Below are positions 58,548 through 64,000 of a stretch of DNA of 64,000 nt, one piece after another. A program made the translations under genes and the position numbers. A model generated the notes under the pieces. That model was not told where the DNA came from and ran no database searches. It worked only from the letters and a program-made list of their open reading frames with translations. This DNA comes from a virus: IMG/VR virus record IMGVR_UViG_3300049027_000047, positions 1-64,000 of that record. The stretch is one strand, 5' to 3'. The stretch's first letter is position 1. Each line of letters begins with the position of its first letter.

Positions 58548-59308
58548 ATGATGTACAACTTTGGATTGGTGATTGCCTAGAACTGATGGATTCCATCCCT
58601 GATGGATCGGTTGATATGGTCATGTGTGACCTGCCTTATGGGACAACCCAAAACAAGTGGGACTCCATCATCCCGCTGGAACCTTTGTGGGCCACGTACA
58701 AGAGGGTTTGCAAGCCTAACGCGGCAATCGTGCTCACCGCTGCCCAGCCGTTCACAAGTATTCTTACATGCAGCAATCTGAAGGGGTTCAGGTATGACTG
58801 GACTTGGGAGAAGACAACCCCATCAGGGCACTTGAATGCCAAAAAGATGCCAATGAGAGCACATGAAACCATCCTCGTGTTCGCTCATTCTACGCCTAGA
58901 TACTTCCCTCAAAAAACCTCTGGTCATAAACGTAAGTCGGCTAAAGCAGACCGATCTAAAAACCAGCCCAAATGTTACGGGTCTCAGAAAGGTCTGACCG
59001 TCTACGACAGCACGGATCGTTATCCAAGATCCGTTATTAAAACCAGCACCGACAGACAGAGGAGTAAATTACACCCTACCCAGAAGCCTGTGACATTGAT
59101 GGAGTACCTCGTGAAGACGTACACACTTTCTGGGGAGACAGTCTTGGACAACTGCATGGGTAGCGGGACAACCGGTGTGGCCTGTATGAACCTTGGCCGC
59201 AAGTTCATCGGAATTGAAAAGGACCCTGACTACTTCAAGGTCGCCTATGATAGAATCCATGGAGTGATTGAGGCAAACCGTAGAGTCAAGGAGGAGACGC
59301 TTCTGTGA
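58544..59308 (+). CDS. DNA methyltransferase (N6-adenine or N4-cytosine type)
   Basis: A 254-residue beta-class enzyme. Catalytic DLPYGTTQNKWD is at residues 29-40, then WEKTTPSGHLNAKKMPMRAHETILVF, PHTQKP-like HPTQKPVTLMEYLV and SAM-binding VLDNCMGSGTTGVA near residue 205. Such phage enzymes protect DNA from host restriction or mark phage DNA. GTG start overlaps the zinc-finger gene. No cognate nuclease is visible. Confidence 0.9.
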   Translation: MNDVQLWIGDCLELMDSIPDGSVDMVMCDLPYGTTQNKWDSIIPLEPLWATYKRVCKPNAAIVLTAAQPFTSILTCSNLKGFRYDWTWEKTTPSGHLNAKKMPMRAHETILVFAHSTPRYFPQKTSGHKRKSAKADRSKNQPKCYGSQKGLTVYDSTDRYPRSVIKTSTDRQRSKLHPTQKPVTLMEYLVKTYTLSGETVLDNCMGSGTTGVACMNLGRKFIGIEKDPDYFKVAYDRIHGVIEANRRVKEETLL

Positions 59309-59451
59309 GTCTAGGAATGATGAGGAAATGCTCGGTCTGTGGTCGTGAATACAGCCAGTGGGCACCGAGGCAGAAGACCTGCACCAAGAAGTGTTCCAGA
59401 GAGAGGGCTAAACGCTACGACAAGAAATACCGGGAGAAGAACAAATCATGA
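59305..59451 (+). CDS. C2C2 zinc-finger microprotein, 48 aa
   Basis: GTG start overlapping the methyltransferase stop (GTGA). CSVCGREYSQWAPRQKTCTKKC, then a Lys/Arg-rich helix (KKYREKNKS). Fourth member of the microprotein family in this window. Confidence 0.7.
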   Translation: MSLGMMRKCSVCGREYSQWAPRQKTCTKKCSRERAKRYDKKYREKNKS

Positions 59452-59475
59452 AGACATCAGGGGTATAATTCCCTG

Positions 59476-59513
59476 TTGACAGCAATACTAGCTAAGCTAC
59501 CATCACCCGTCAA
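59476..59513. promoter_or_regulatory. bidirectional promoter-like element at a convergent junction
   Basis: Plus strand: TTGACA (59476-59481), 16 bp, TACCAT (59498-59503). Minus strand: TTGACG (59508-59513), 17 bp ending TAGCTTAGC, TAGTAT (59485-59490). The two share the TAGCTAAGCTA centre. Both would transcribe antisense into the flanking operons. Confidence 0.55.
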
Positions 59514-59731
59514 CCAATATTCTCTTCCAGATCCAATCCTCCCCTCCTGATGTCCACCAATCTCTCAGAGACATCAAAGTGTTCTCCCAGCATAGCATCT
59601 GTCCATCCTTGGTTGTAGAGGTCCAGAAAGGGTTTCTCAGGCATGAGGAACCCAGCTGCAAACCAGTTGGCCTCGATGTCCAAGGAACGCCATGGCTCTC
59701 CAAACTCTCCTCTAGGGTAGATGTGGGTCAT
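59510..59731 (-). CDS. truncated ImmA/IrrE-like protein, 73 aa
   Basis: EPWRSLDIEANWFAAGFLMPEKPFLDL...GWTDAMLGEHFDVSERLVDIR resembles the C-terminal half of ImmA/IrrE (DUF955) peptidases (EANxFAAxLLMP...LAxxFxVSxxxxxxR). The HExxH zinc site that precedes this in the family is absent, so it is not an active peptidase by itself. Overlaps the upstream gene by 4 nt; palindrome 6 nt before the ATG. Confidence 0.6.
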   Translation of the reverse strand: MTHIYPRGEFGEPWRSLDIEANWFAAGFLMPEKPFLDLYNQGWTDAMLGEHFDVSERLVDIRRGGLDLEENIG

Positions 59732-59994
59732 GGGGATTCTGTTACGACAGATTTCGCCATAGATGGGAATGCAGGGTCAAAGTAGTGTGTACGTCTCTCC
59801 AAGACTCCCTCCCATGCCATAGGATCAAAATCTCCCTTGGGGACTACGTGGGTCATCCCTTCCAGCCCGTTCAACCTCTCCTCCAGTTCCTTGGTGTAGG
59901 CGATCAGCTTGGAGAGCTTCCCTGCGAGGAGTATCTCTGAGGCCGCGTAGCCATGACTCTGAGGGTCGATTCCGATGGATTCTAGTGTGGTCAT
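59728..59994 (-). CDS. hypothetical protein, 88 aa
   Basis: Coiled-coil-like N-terminal half, then MTHVVPKGDFDPMAWEGVLE, which resembles the start of the downstream gene (MTHIYPRGEFGEPWRSL), suggesting a local duplication. Its C-terminal codons contain palindrome copy 19. Confidence 0.6.
   Translation of the reverse strand: MTTLESIGIDPQSHGYAASEILLAGKLSKLIAYTKELEERLNGLEGMTHVVPKGDFDPMAWEGVLERRTHYFDPAFPSMAKSVVTESP
59738..59751. repeat. dispersed palindrome copy 19
   Basis: Core TCTGTTACGACAGA, 6 nt before the ATG of the IrrE-like gene, and coding in the gene above. Confidence 0.9.
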
Positions 59995-60001
59995 GATTCG
60001 T

Positions 60002-60460
60002 TTAGGTGAGGTGGTAGGGAATGGTGTAGCCCATGGTTTTTGCCCAGAGGCCGTTTTTCTCGATCTTGTCGTGATGCTGGCGGCAAACTGCCATAAACAA
60101 TTCTACCCGGAGGTAATTCTTGCCTCTTCGGCCTTTGTGATGCACCTCGGTAGCCGCCTTCTTGCACCTCTTCGCCTGACAGACCGGATTCTCCTCCAGA
60201 AAGACCTTCCTGAGCTTGCTGTACTCCTTCTCTTCCAGCTTGCGACGTTCAGACACCCTCCTGATGGGTTTTCTCTGGGTTTTGAGCGATCCTGGTTTCT
60301 TCTGAGGGTGATCAGTGCTGGAAGGCTTCCTGACGCGTCCTAGGGACTTCCTGCGCATCTTCTCCTTGCCGCACAAAGAGCAGCGCAAGGTTATGATTCT
60401 CTTGGAATCTGTTGTGACAGATCCTGAGAGGGTAAAACGGTGGAGGCACTTGGGTTTCAT
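60002..60460 (-). CDS. HNH endonuclease-like protein, 152 aa
   Basis: CxxC zinc pair (CSLCGKEKMRRK), basic middle, then CQAKRCKKAATEVHHKGRRGKNYLRVELFMAVCRQHHDKI: an HNH/Cys-His nuclease core (VHHKxxRG...CxxHH). It is more basic than typical HNH nucleases. Could nick DNA during packaging or homing. The palindrome at 60408 is coding. Confidence 0.7.
   Translation of the reverse strand: MKPKCLHRFTLSGSVTTDSKRIITLRCSLCGKEKMRRKSLGRVRKPSSTDHPQKKPGSLKTQRKPIRRVSERRKLEEKEYSKLRKVFLEENPVCQAKRCKKAATEVHHKGRRGKNYLRVELFMAVCRQHHDKIEKNGLWAKTMGYTIPYHLT
60408..60421. repeat. dispersed palindrome copy 20
   Basis: Core TCTGTTGTGACAGA, in the 5' part of the HNH-like gene. Confidence 0.9.
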
Positions 60461-60693
60461 TTATAGAGTCCCTTATTGTCTCTTCCAAAGGAGAAGAAGA
60501 GTTGACGACCGATCCATGTAATGCAGAAGCCCTTCATCTCCCAATGAGGGTGATAGAGTTTCCAGCAGAAGTGTGGAAACCACAGAAAACGCGGATACCC
60601 TCCGTCGCAATAGACTCTAATCGAATTGCGCCAGATGAATACCTTGCCTCGAAGTTTACATGTGGCGTTATGAATGTAATCTCGAAATCTCAT
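60457..60693 (-). CDS. aromatic-rich small protein, 78 aa
   Basis: Very Trp/Phe/Tyr-rich (FLWFPHFCWKLYHPHWEMKG). The start at 60693 overlaps the upstream stop. May be membrane-associated. Not recognised. Confidence 0.5.
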   Translation of the reverse strand: MRFRDYIHNATCKLRGKVFIWRNSIRVYCDGGYPRFLWFPHFCWKLYHPHWEMKGFCITWIGRQLFFSFGRDNKGLYK

Positions 60694-60938
60694 CGCTTCC
60701 ACTCCTCTCCTTCGTCATTACGGTTCCTGAGCACGTGCAGTAGGGCGTCATGGGCCACCACGGCTTTGATCGCCTCCCGTTGAATCTCCTCATAGCTCTC
60801 CTTCAGGACGGCAATGTAGTCATCCTTAGCCTTGTCCAACCGCCTCTGACACCAGAGGAAGAAGGAGAACAAGGCTCCGTAGATGACAGAGAAGATGCCG
60901 ATTCCAGTGCAGAATCCAGTCCAGTATTCAGTGTTCAT
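60690..60938 (-). CDS. single-span membrane protein, 82 aa
   Basis: The ATG at 60938 gives a hydrophobic N-terminus (WTGFCTGIGIFSVIYGALFSFFLW) followed by a charged helix. Unknown role. Confidence 0.6.
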   Translation of the reverse strand: MNTEYWTGFCTGIGIFSVIYGALFSFFLWCQRRLDKAKDDYIAVLKESYEEIQREAIKAVVAHDALLHVLRNRNDEGEEWKR

Positions 60939-60943
60939 AGTAG

Positions 60944-61129
60944 TCAGTCCCAGATCAAGGGATGATGGGAGATTCCGGCCTTCCATTTCTCATAGTCCCA
61001 GGAATAATAAAAGTCCTGGTCCTCCTTCGGGACATCCTCCACCCAAGGACGGGTCTGTCCGGCCAGTTCCTTTGTGAAAGGGCCTCTCTCTTCTTCTGGA
61101 AGGTCTCGTATGCGTGGGAAGTTGCTCAT
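60944..61129 (-). CDS. conserved phage protein with QTRPW motif, 61 aa
   Basis: FPRIRDLPEEERGPFTKELAGQTRPW...DQDFYYSWDYEKWKAG matches a widespread small phage protein (LPEEER.PF..WL.GQTRP...G......D.YYPWDYERW). Function unknown. Overlaps the downstream start of 61126-61521 by 4 nt. Confidence 0.7.
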   Translation of the reverse strand: MSNFPRIRDLPEEERGPFTKELAGQTRPWVEDVPKEDQDFYYSWDYEKWKAGISHHPLIWD

Positions 61130-61521
61130 GGTGCGCTGTAATAGGTTTTTCCTGTCATCCATCCTTTTGTGGTTTTTACGAACATAAAGTCTCCTTGCTT
61201 CTTCCCTTGGTGGACAGCACGACTGACAGGCAGCGAGCGATCTCCGTCAGGGGTTTGTATTTGCAAAGAGTAGCTAGACTCATACTCAGAAGTTAAAGGA
61301 ACCAATGTGTTTCCAACCTGAACAAATGTGGTTAAGGAGCCGCCAGAAGACGAGTGTTTGCTGACAACCTGAAAGCGCTCCAAGCTTTGTGGCATTCCTG
61401 ATTGATCAACAGCACTAAAAAGCGAGGAGACGATGACCAGAGCAATAAAGCCGAGGACCAAGGCAATACTTGCGACAAGAGCAAGTAGAACGCATCCCGG
61501 AACAGAGAATATGCGTTTCAT
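61126..61521 (-). CDS. exported or membrane-anchored protein, 131 aa
   Basis: Residues 10-37 are a hydrophobic anchor (VLLALVASIALVLGFIALVIV); the remainder is a Ser/Thr-rich beta domain. The anchor has no cleavage site, so it is probably inner-membrane anchored with the domain outside. Confidence 0.6.
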   Translation of the reverse strand: MKRIFSVPGCVLLALVASIALVLGFIALVIVSSLFSAVDQSGMPQSLERFQVVSKHSSSGGSLTTFVQVGNTLVPLTSEYESSYSLQIQTPDGDRSLPVSRAVHQGKKQGDFMFVKTTKGWMTGKTYYSAP

Positions 61522-61619
61522 GGCAGGTCGTGGTGATCCCAGTCAAGGGATGGTCTGACAAAGGGGTCCACCTCCATCTGGAGATGGGACAGGAATGAGA
61601 ATCCGGGTGGGAAGGTCAT
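61518..61619 (-). CDS. 33-aa microprotein
   Basis: ATG 61619 to TGA 61518, overlapping both neighbours by 4 nt. Begins MTFPPGFSFLSHLQMEVDPF. Accepted only because of the overlap chain. Confidence 0.45.
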   Translation of the reverse strand: MTFPPGFSFLSHLQMEVDPFVRPSLDWDHHDLP

Positions 61620-61741
61620 GGTTTGAGTTCTTTTGGTATTTTCACAGGTTCAGGCCCCTTCTTCGCATTCACCACCTTGCAGAGAGCCTGGAACTGGGTG
61701 GTAGCAGCACAGGAGGGCAGCAGGAGGCAGAGGATGAGCAT
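61616..61741 (-). CDS. 41-aa lipoprotein
   Basis: Starts MLILCLLLPSCA: very short signal and lipobox LPSC with Cys at residue 11. The mature part is Lys/Pro-rich (KIPKELKP). Its start codon is inside the 15-bp hairpin (61736-61770). Confidence 0.55.
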   Translation of the reverse strand: MLILCLLLPSCAATTQFQALCKVVNAKKGPEPVKIPKELKP

Positions 61742-61770
61742 TTCATGGAGCTAGTCTCCATGAAATGCTC
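61736..61770 (-). promoter_or_regulatory. 15-bp perfect hairpin over a start codon
   Basis: GAGCATTTCATGGAG / CTCCATGAAATGCTC with a 5-nt loop containing the TAG stop of the upstream gene. Its descending arm contains the ATG of the lipoprotein, so translation of that gene likely depends on ribosomes opening the stem from upstream. Confidence 0.75.
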
Positions 61771-61855
61771 CCAACAGCCAGCCTAACGCCACAGCGGCTA
61801 CGAAAAACATGGCAACCCACATGATAGGATGCAGTCGGGATAGTTCCTCACTCAC
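61751..61855 (-). CDS. 34-aa membrane microprotein
   Basis: GTG start at 61855 overlapping the upstream stop. Residues about 11-30 are hydrophobic (IMWVAMFFVAAVALGWLLGAF). Stop TAG lies in the hairpin loop. Confidence 0.5.
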   Translation of the reverse strand: MSEELSRLHPIMWVAMFFVAAVALGWLLGAFHGD

Positions 61856-62031
61856 GCTGGCCTCCCTTCCCTACGGCTGAGCCTCGCCCTATCCACCTTG
61901 ATGACAAGCATCCAGAGGGCCGGGAGAGTCAGGATCATGCCGATGATCTTGGCGGCGTTGGTGATTCCCTCCACGGCAGTCGGGATGACCACCCATGTGA
62001 GGACGATGATGATGGTGAAGATGATGCTCAT
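61852..62031 (-). CDS. 59-aa two-span membrane protein
   Basis: Starts MSIIFTIIIVLTWVVIP, then a short polar turn and a second hydrophobic segment (IIGMILTLPALWMLVI) and a basic tail. Hairpin topology with basic C-terminus, holin-like or a small channel; role unknown. Confidence 0.55.
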   Translation of the reverse strand: MSIIFTIIIVLTWVVIPTAVEGITNAAKIIGMILTLPALWMLVIKVDRARLSRREGRPA

Positions 62032-62207
62032 GATTTTATTCTAGTCCATTGCTTGTTTGATTGCCTCTTGTCCAGGAATGGCGCAGCATGATGAGCGCAC
62101 CAATGAGTCGTTACAACTTTTGGACGTCTGAATGCCAGACAGCGACAGACCCATTCAGGCGCATTGGTGCAGCCTTGCGATGCACAAGATTTTGCTCCCT
62201 CTTTCAC
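62028..62207 (-). CDS. 59-aa Cys/His-rich protein
   Basis: GTG start at 62207 after a GGAGG site. Cys/His at residues 8, 13, 21, 23, 35, 37, 39, 40 suggest zinc binding (CASQGCTNAPEWVCRC ... HWCAHH). Overlaps both neighbours by 4 nt. Confidence 0.5.
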   Translation of the reverse strand: MKEGAKSCASQGCTNAPEWVCRCLAFRRPKVVTTHWCAHHAAPFLDKRQSNKQWTRIKS

Positions 62208-62785
62208 GCCCCCTCCTTTCCACCCAGAATCTCTGGACTGATTGCAAGAGGGATGTGACCAACCTCCATATCAGCCAGTTCAAGGCATTTTTCAGTCGTC
62301 AAGGCTTGGAAAGGATTGCCGCTATCACCTTGGACCATTTTGTTGGCGTCGCTAATATGGTTGGAGAGGGCTGCACTCACAATGTCACGAGCAGGGCCTA
62401 CCGCCTCATTGCCTACGCGCTCGATAGCTTCGTTCCATCCGTACTCAGCCGCTTCATATCGGTCATGAATGCCGCGATCTTCGAGGCCTGCGCCCATGCC
62501 CTGATGGTGATACTCCGGCGAGAATTCCAATGCTGACTCTACGGACAGCAGCGCCTCCCGAAGCCTGGCGTTCTCGGTCTTTAGTTTCATTAAAAATGCA
62601 CCGACAACGATGTACTGAGAGCGGCCAAGGTATTTGGGCGACTGCGTATGCTCCTTCGGGAGGGCCTCAAACAAGCTGCTCCACTGTCCAAGAGCAGTCA
62701 TTGCCTGCGCCTTCCAGTCCTCCAGTTCAGCGATCCTTGCTTCCTTCTTTTCCAGCAAGAGGAGGGTGTTTAGTTCTGGTTTCAT
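62204..62785 (-). CDS. hypothetical coiled-coil protein, 193 aa
   Basis: Coiled coil at residues 10-30 and LKTENARLREALLSVESALE near 68-87, then helical. The palindrome lies 4 nt before the ATG. Not recognised. Confidence 0.65.
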   Translation of the reverse strand: MKPELNTLLLLEKKEARIAELEDWKAQAMTALGQWSSLFEALPKEHTQSPKYLGRSQYIVVGAFLMKLKTENARLREALLSVESALEFSPEYHHQGMGAGLEDRGIHDRYEAAEYGWNEAIERVGNEAVGPARDIVSAALSNHISDANKMVQGDSGNPFQALTTEKCLELADMEVGHIPLAISPEILGGKEGA

Positions 62786-62789
62786 AGAT

Positions 62790-62803
62790 TCTGTTGCAAC
62801 AGA
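62790..62803. repeat. dispersed palindrome copy 21
   Basis: Core TCTGTTGCAACAGA, intergenic, 4 nt before the ATG at 62785. Confidence 0.9.
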
Positions 62804-62808
62804 ATCTC

Positions 62809-62916
62809 TCAGTTCAGGTTCATGGCCTCCAGCCCGGCAAAGATGAGTTCAAACAACCCTGCCAGACCCAGGATCAGCAGGATGATGAAGAGGCAGGTCT
62901 TCAGGGATTCGTTCAT
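62809..62916 (-). CDS. 35-aa membrane microprotein
   Basis: MNESLKTCLFIILLILGLAG then a short amphipathic tail. Overlaps the upstream gene by 4 nt. Confidence 0.5.
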   Translation of the reverse strand: MNESLKTCLFIILLILGLAGLFELIFAGLEAMNLN

Positions 62917-63083
62917 TTCTTTGGTTCCTCTCTTCTAATTTCTGACCACCTCCTCCACGGAGGGGTGTTGTTGCTAAGCCATGCAGCAGCCTCAGACCAT
63001 GTGGTGAATGGTGGAGACTGGTAGCAGGGCTGTCCGTTGACGGTCTTGCCTCTTGGTGGGTGAAGGATGGCGGTAAAGGTCAT
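62913..63083 (-). CDS. 56-aa hypothetical protein
   Basis: MTFTAILHPPRGKTVNGQP and TTWSEAAAWLSNNT; Trp-rich, beta-alpha type. 4-nt overlaps at both ends, below usual gene-calling cutoffs. Confidence 0.5.
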   Translation of the reverse strand: MTFTAILHPPRGKTVNGQPCYQSPPFTTWSEAAAWLSNNTPPWRRWSEIRREEPKK

Positions 63084-63418
63084 GAAATGTCAACCTCTCG
63101 GAGTTCCCAGCGCATGGCCTTCTCTCCCCGCTTCACTTTCACCTTGCGCCAGCCATGCACAACGATCTTCCACCCAGCCTCACGGAGATGCTTAAGGGCC
63201 TCTGAATCCTGAATCTTCTGGATGCGGGCTGAGACGTTGGAGCCAGAGGTTGTCTGAACGGCTACAGTCTCGCCGTTCCCTACGCAGAGAACGTCCACAA
63301 ACCCATACAGGTCATTTCGGACCTTGGCGAACGGGTTCCAGTGCTCCACAACCTGAACGAGGGGGTAAATCTTACGCAGGTGCTCCAGAGAGCGTTGAGT
63401 TGGCGAGTTCTTGGCCAT
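63080..63418 (-). CDS. PD-(D/E)XK nuclease-like protein, 112 aa
   Basis: RNDLYGFVDVLCVGNGETVAVQTTSGSNVSARIQKI has the core of the fold (acidic residue, strand D-V-L, then strand ending in E-T-V-A-V-Q). Position of the usual E-x-K is replaced by Q-x-T here, which is common in a phage subgroup. It may be a Holliday-junction or homing-type nuclease, or an inactive relative. Confidence 0.6.
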   Translation of the reverse strand: MAKNSPTQRSLEHLRKIYPLVQVVEHWNPFAKVRNDLYGFVDVLCVGNGETVAVQTTSGSNVSARIQKIQDSEALKHLREAGWKIVVHGWRKVKVKRGEKAMRWELREVDIS

Positions 63419-63666
63419 CAGGACGCCTCCTCCTTTTCTGTCGTGACAGATTTTGCCAACTCCTTCACCCTCTCGATTAATTCGGACTGCATGAGTCGCC
63501 CCTCAGGGTCCCCCAGAGCCTTCCTGATCTCATAGAGGCAGTTGATCTGGTTCATCTCCTGGTGTTGCGCTCCAGCGAGGAAGGCTGGTAGCCAGTGCTT
63601 GTACTTGTCGGCTGGAAATAGCTCCCTGCTCTCCAGCCACTTCTCGAATGCTTCTTCTGGGGTCAT
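63418..63666 (-). CDS. hypothetical protein, 82 aa
   Basis: MTPEEAFEKWLESRELFPADKYKHWLPAFLAGA is a frequent phage opening (helical EAFExWxxxxxxxxxxxxAFxAG). Unknown function. The palindrome at 63437 codes for KSVTTEK near the C-terminus. Confidence 0.65.
   Translation of the reverse strand: MTPEEAFEKWLESRELFPADKYKHWLPAFLAGAQHQEMNQINCLYEIRKALGDPEGRLMQSELIERVKELAKSVTTEKEEAS
63437..63450. repeat. dispersed palindrome copy 22
   Basis: Core TCTGTCGTGACAGA, inside the end of the 63418-63666 gene. Confidence 0.9.
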
Positions 63667-63947
63667 ACGGTCTCCTTTCCGAGGGCTGCTTTAGCCTGTT
63701 TGATATAGCGTTTTGCCATGATAGGTCCTTCAACAGGCGTGCCTCCAGCCCTCCTGAAGTCTGCATGCTCGTCACAGAGCCAGATCATAATGCCCAACTG
63801 CTCCCTCAGTCTCAGGTTCTCCCTCGCTGCTTGCAGGAGTGCTGGAGCATAGTGGTGCAGGGATACCATTAAGTCTTCGTACCCATCCGCCTCCTTCTCT
63901 TCAGCATCCAGCAGGGCCTGTAGTTCGTCGATCAGTTCTTGGTTCAT
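63663..63947 (-). CDS. hypothetical coiled-coil protein, 94 aa
   Basis: Acidic N-terminal helix, then AARENLRLREQLGIMIWLCDEHADFRRAGG, a phage-type helix with a NxxLREQL core. Overlaps neighbours by 4 nt. Confidence 0.6.
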   Translation of the reverse strand: MNQELIDELQALLDAEEKEADGYEDLMVSLHHYAPALLQAARENLRLREQLGIMIWLCDEHADFRRAGGTPVEGPIMAKRYIKQAKAALGKETV

Positions 63948-64000
63948 TCGTAATCCTTTCCAAGGGGGATAGGGTGGGTGTCGGCATCAAATCCCAGTTC
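63944..64000 (-). CDS. C-terminal end of a gene cut by the window edge
   Basis: The frame ELGFDADTHPIPLGKDYE ends in TGA at 63944-63946, overlapping the next start by 4 nt. Only the last 18 residues are visible. Not identifiable. Confidence 0.5.
   Translation of the reverse strand, partial: ELGFDADTHPIPLGKDYE

Noticed and set aside
1-64000. CRISPR array
   Set aside because: The dispersed palindromes are 0.6-12 kb apart with no spacer regularity, so they are not CRISPR repeats.
1-64000. Palindromes as LexA boxes or host CRP sites
   Set aside because: The arms TCTGT/ACAGA with 4 bp between do not match the LexA (CTG-N10-CAG, GAAC-N4-GTTC or GTTC-N7-GTTC) or CRP (TGTGA-N6-TCACA) layouts.

Overview
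The window is part of a tailed double-stranded DNA phage genome, most likely podovirus-like. It holds a portal, a scaffold-like protein, a probable major capsid protein, a head-tail adaptor candidate, a 3,074-residue internal virion (ejection-type) protein, both terminase candidates, a lysis cassette and five tRNA genes. No DNA polymerase, helicase, RNA polymerase, integrase or repressor is visible, so the genome must extend past both ends (a gene is cut at each edge). The lysis cassette, with lipoproteins, a membrane/coiled-coil protein and a peptidase, points to a Gram-negative host. Promoters are sigma70-like (TTGACA / TANNAT). Shine-Dalgarno sites are present in the tightly coupled operons but absent at many first genes. 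The host cannot be named from the sequence alone.

Layout. 1-13 kb: leftward accessory and early operons with an SSB-like/DUF669 protein beside a RecA-fold ATPase, a DUF3560 protein coupled to an adenine methyltransferase, an Ala/Ser/Glu repeat protein, and many small proteins of unknown role. 13-18.6 kb: rightward small genes, including a terminase-small-subunit candidate and an HNH-like endonuclease. 18.6-23.1 kb: three methyltransferases and two glycosyltransferase-like genes directly upstream of the portal. 23.1-31.9 kb: portal, scaffold, capsid and fibre-like genes. 32-34.5 kb: three more glycosyltransferase-like genes and a nitroreductase. 34.6-35.0 kb: four tRNAs. 35.5-48.9 kb: adaptor, a second HNH-like gene, internal virion proteins and an Erv/ALR-like protein. 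49-51.1 kb: large terminase on the minus strand. 51.2-54 kb: lysis genes. 54-56.3 kb: leftward small genes. 56.4-59.5 kb: a rightward operon with a DNA methyltransferase interleaved with zinc-finger microproteins. 59.5-64 kb: a leftward, almost fully overlapping string of very small genes.

Two genome-wide signals overlie the genes. First, the palindrome TCTGT-YRYR-ACAGA occurs 22 times. It lies on both sides of start codons, in intergenic DNA and inside genes in two reading frames, so it is conserved as DNA rather than as protein. Second, a promoter family has TTGAC, a 16-17 bp spacer that often ends in TAGCTWWGC, and a -10 close to TANTAT. In eleven cases the start codon lies only 6-8 nt after the -10, which predicts leaderless mRNAs. 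Together these look like a phage-wide regulatory or DNA-organising system whose protein partner lies outside the window or is among the unrecognised genes.
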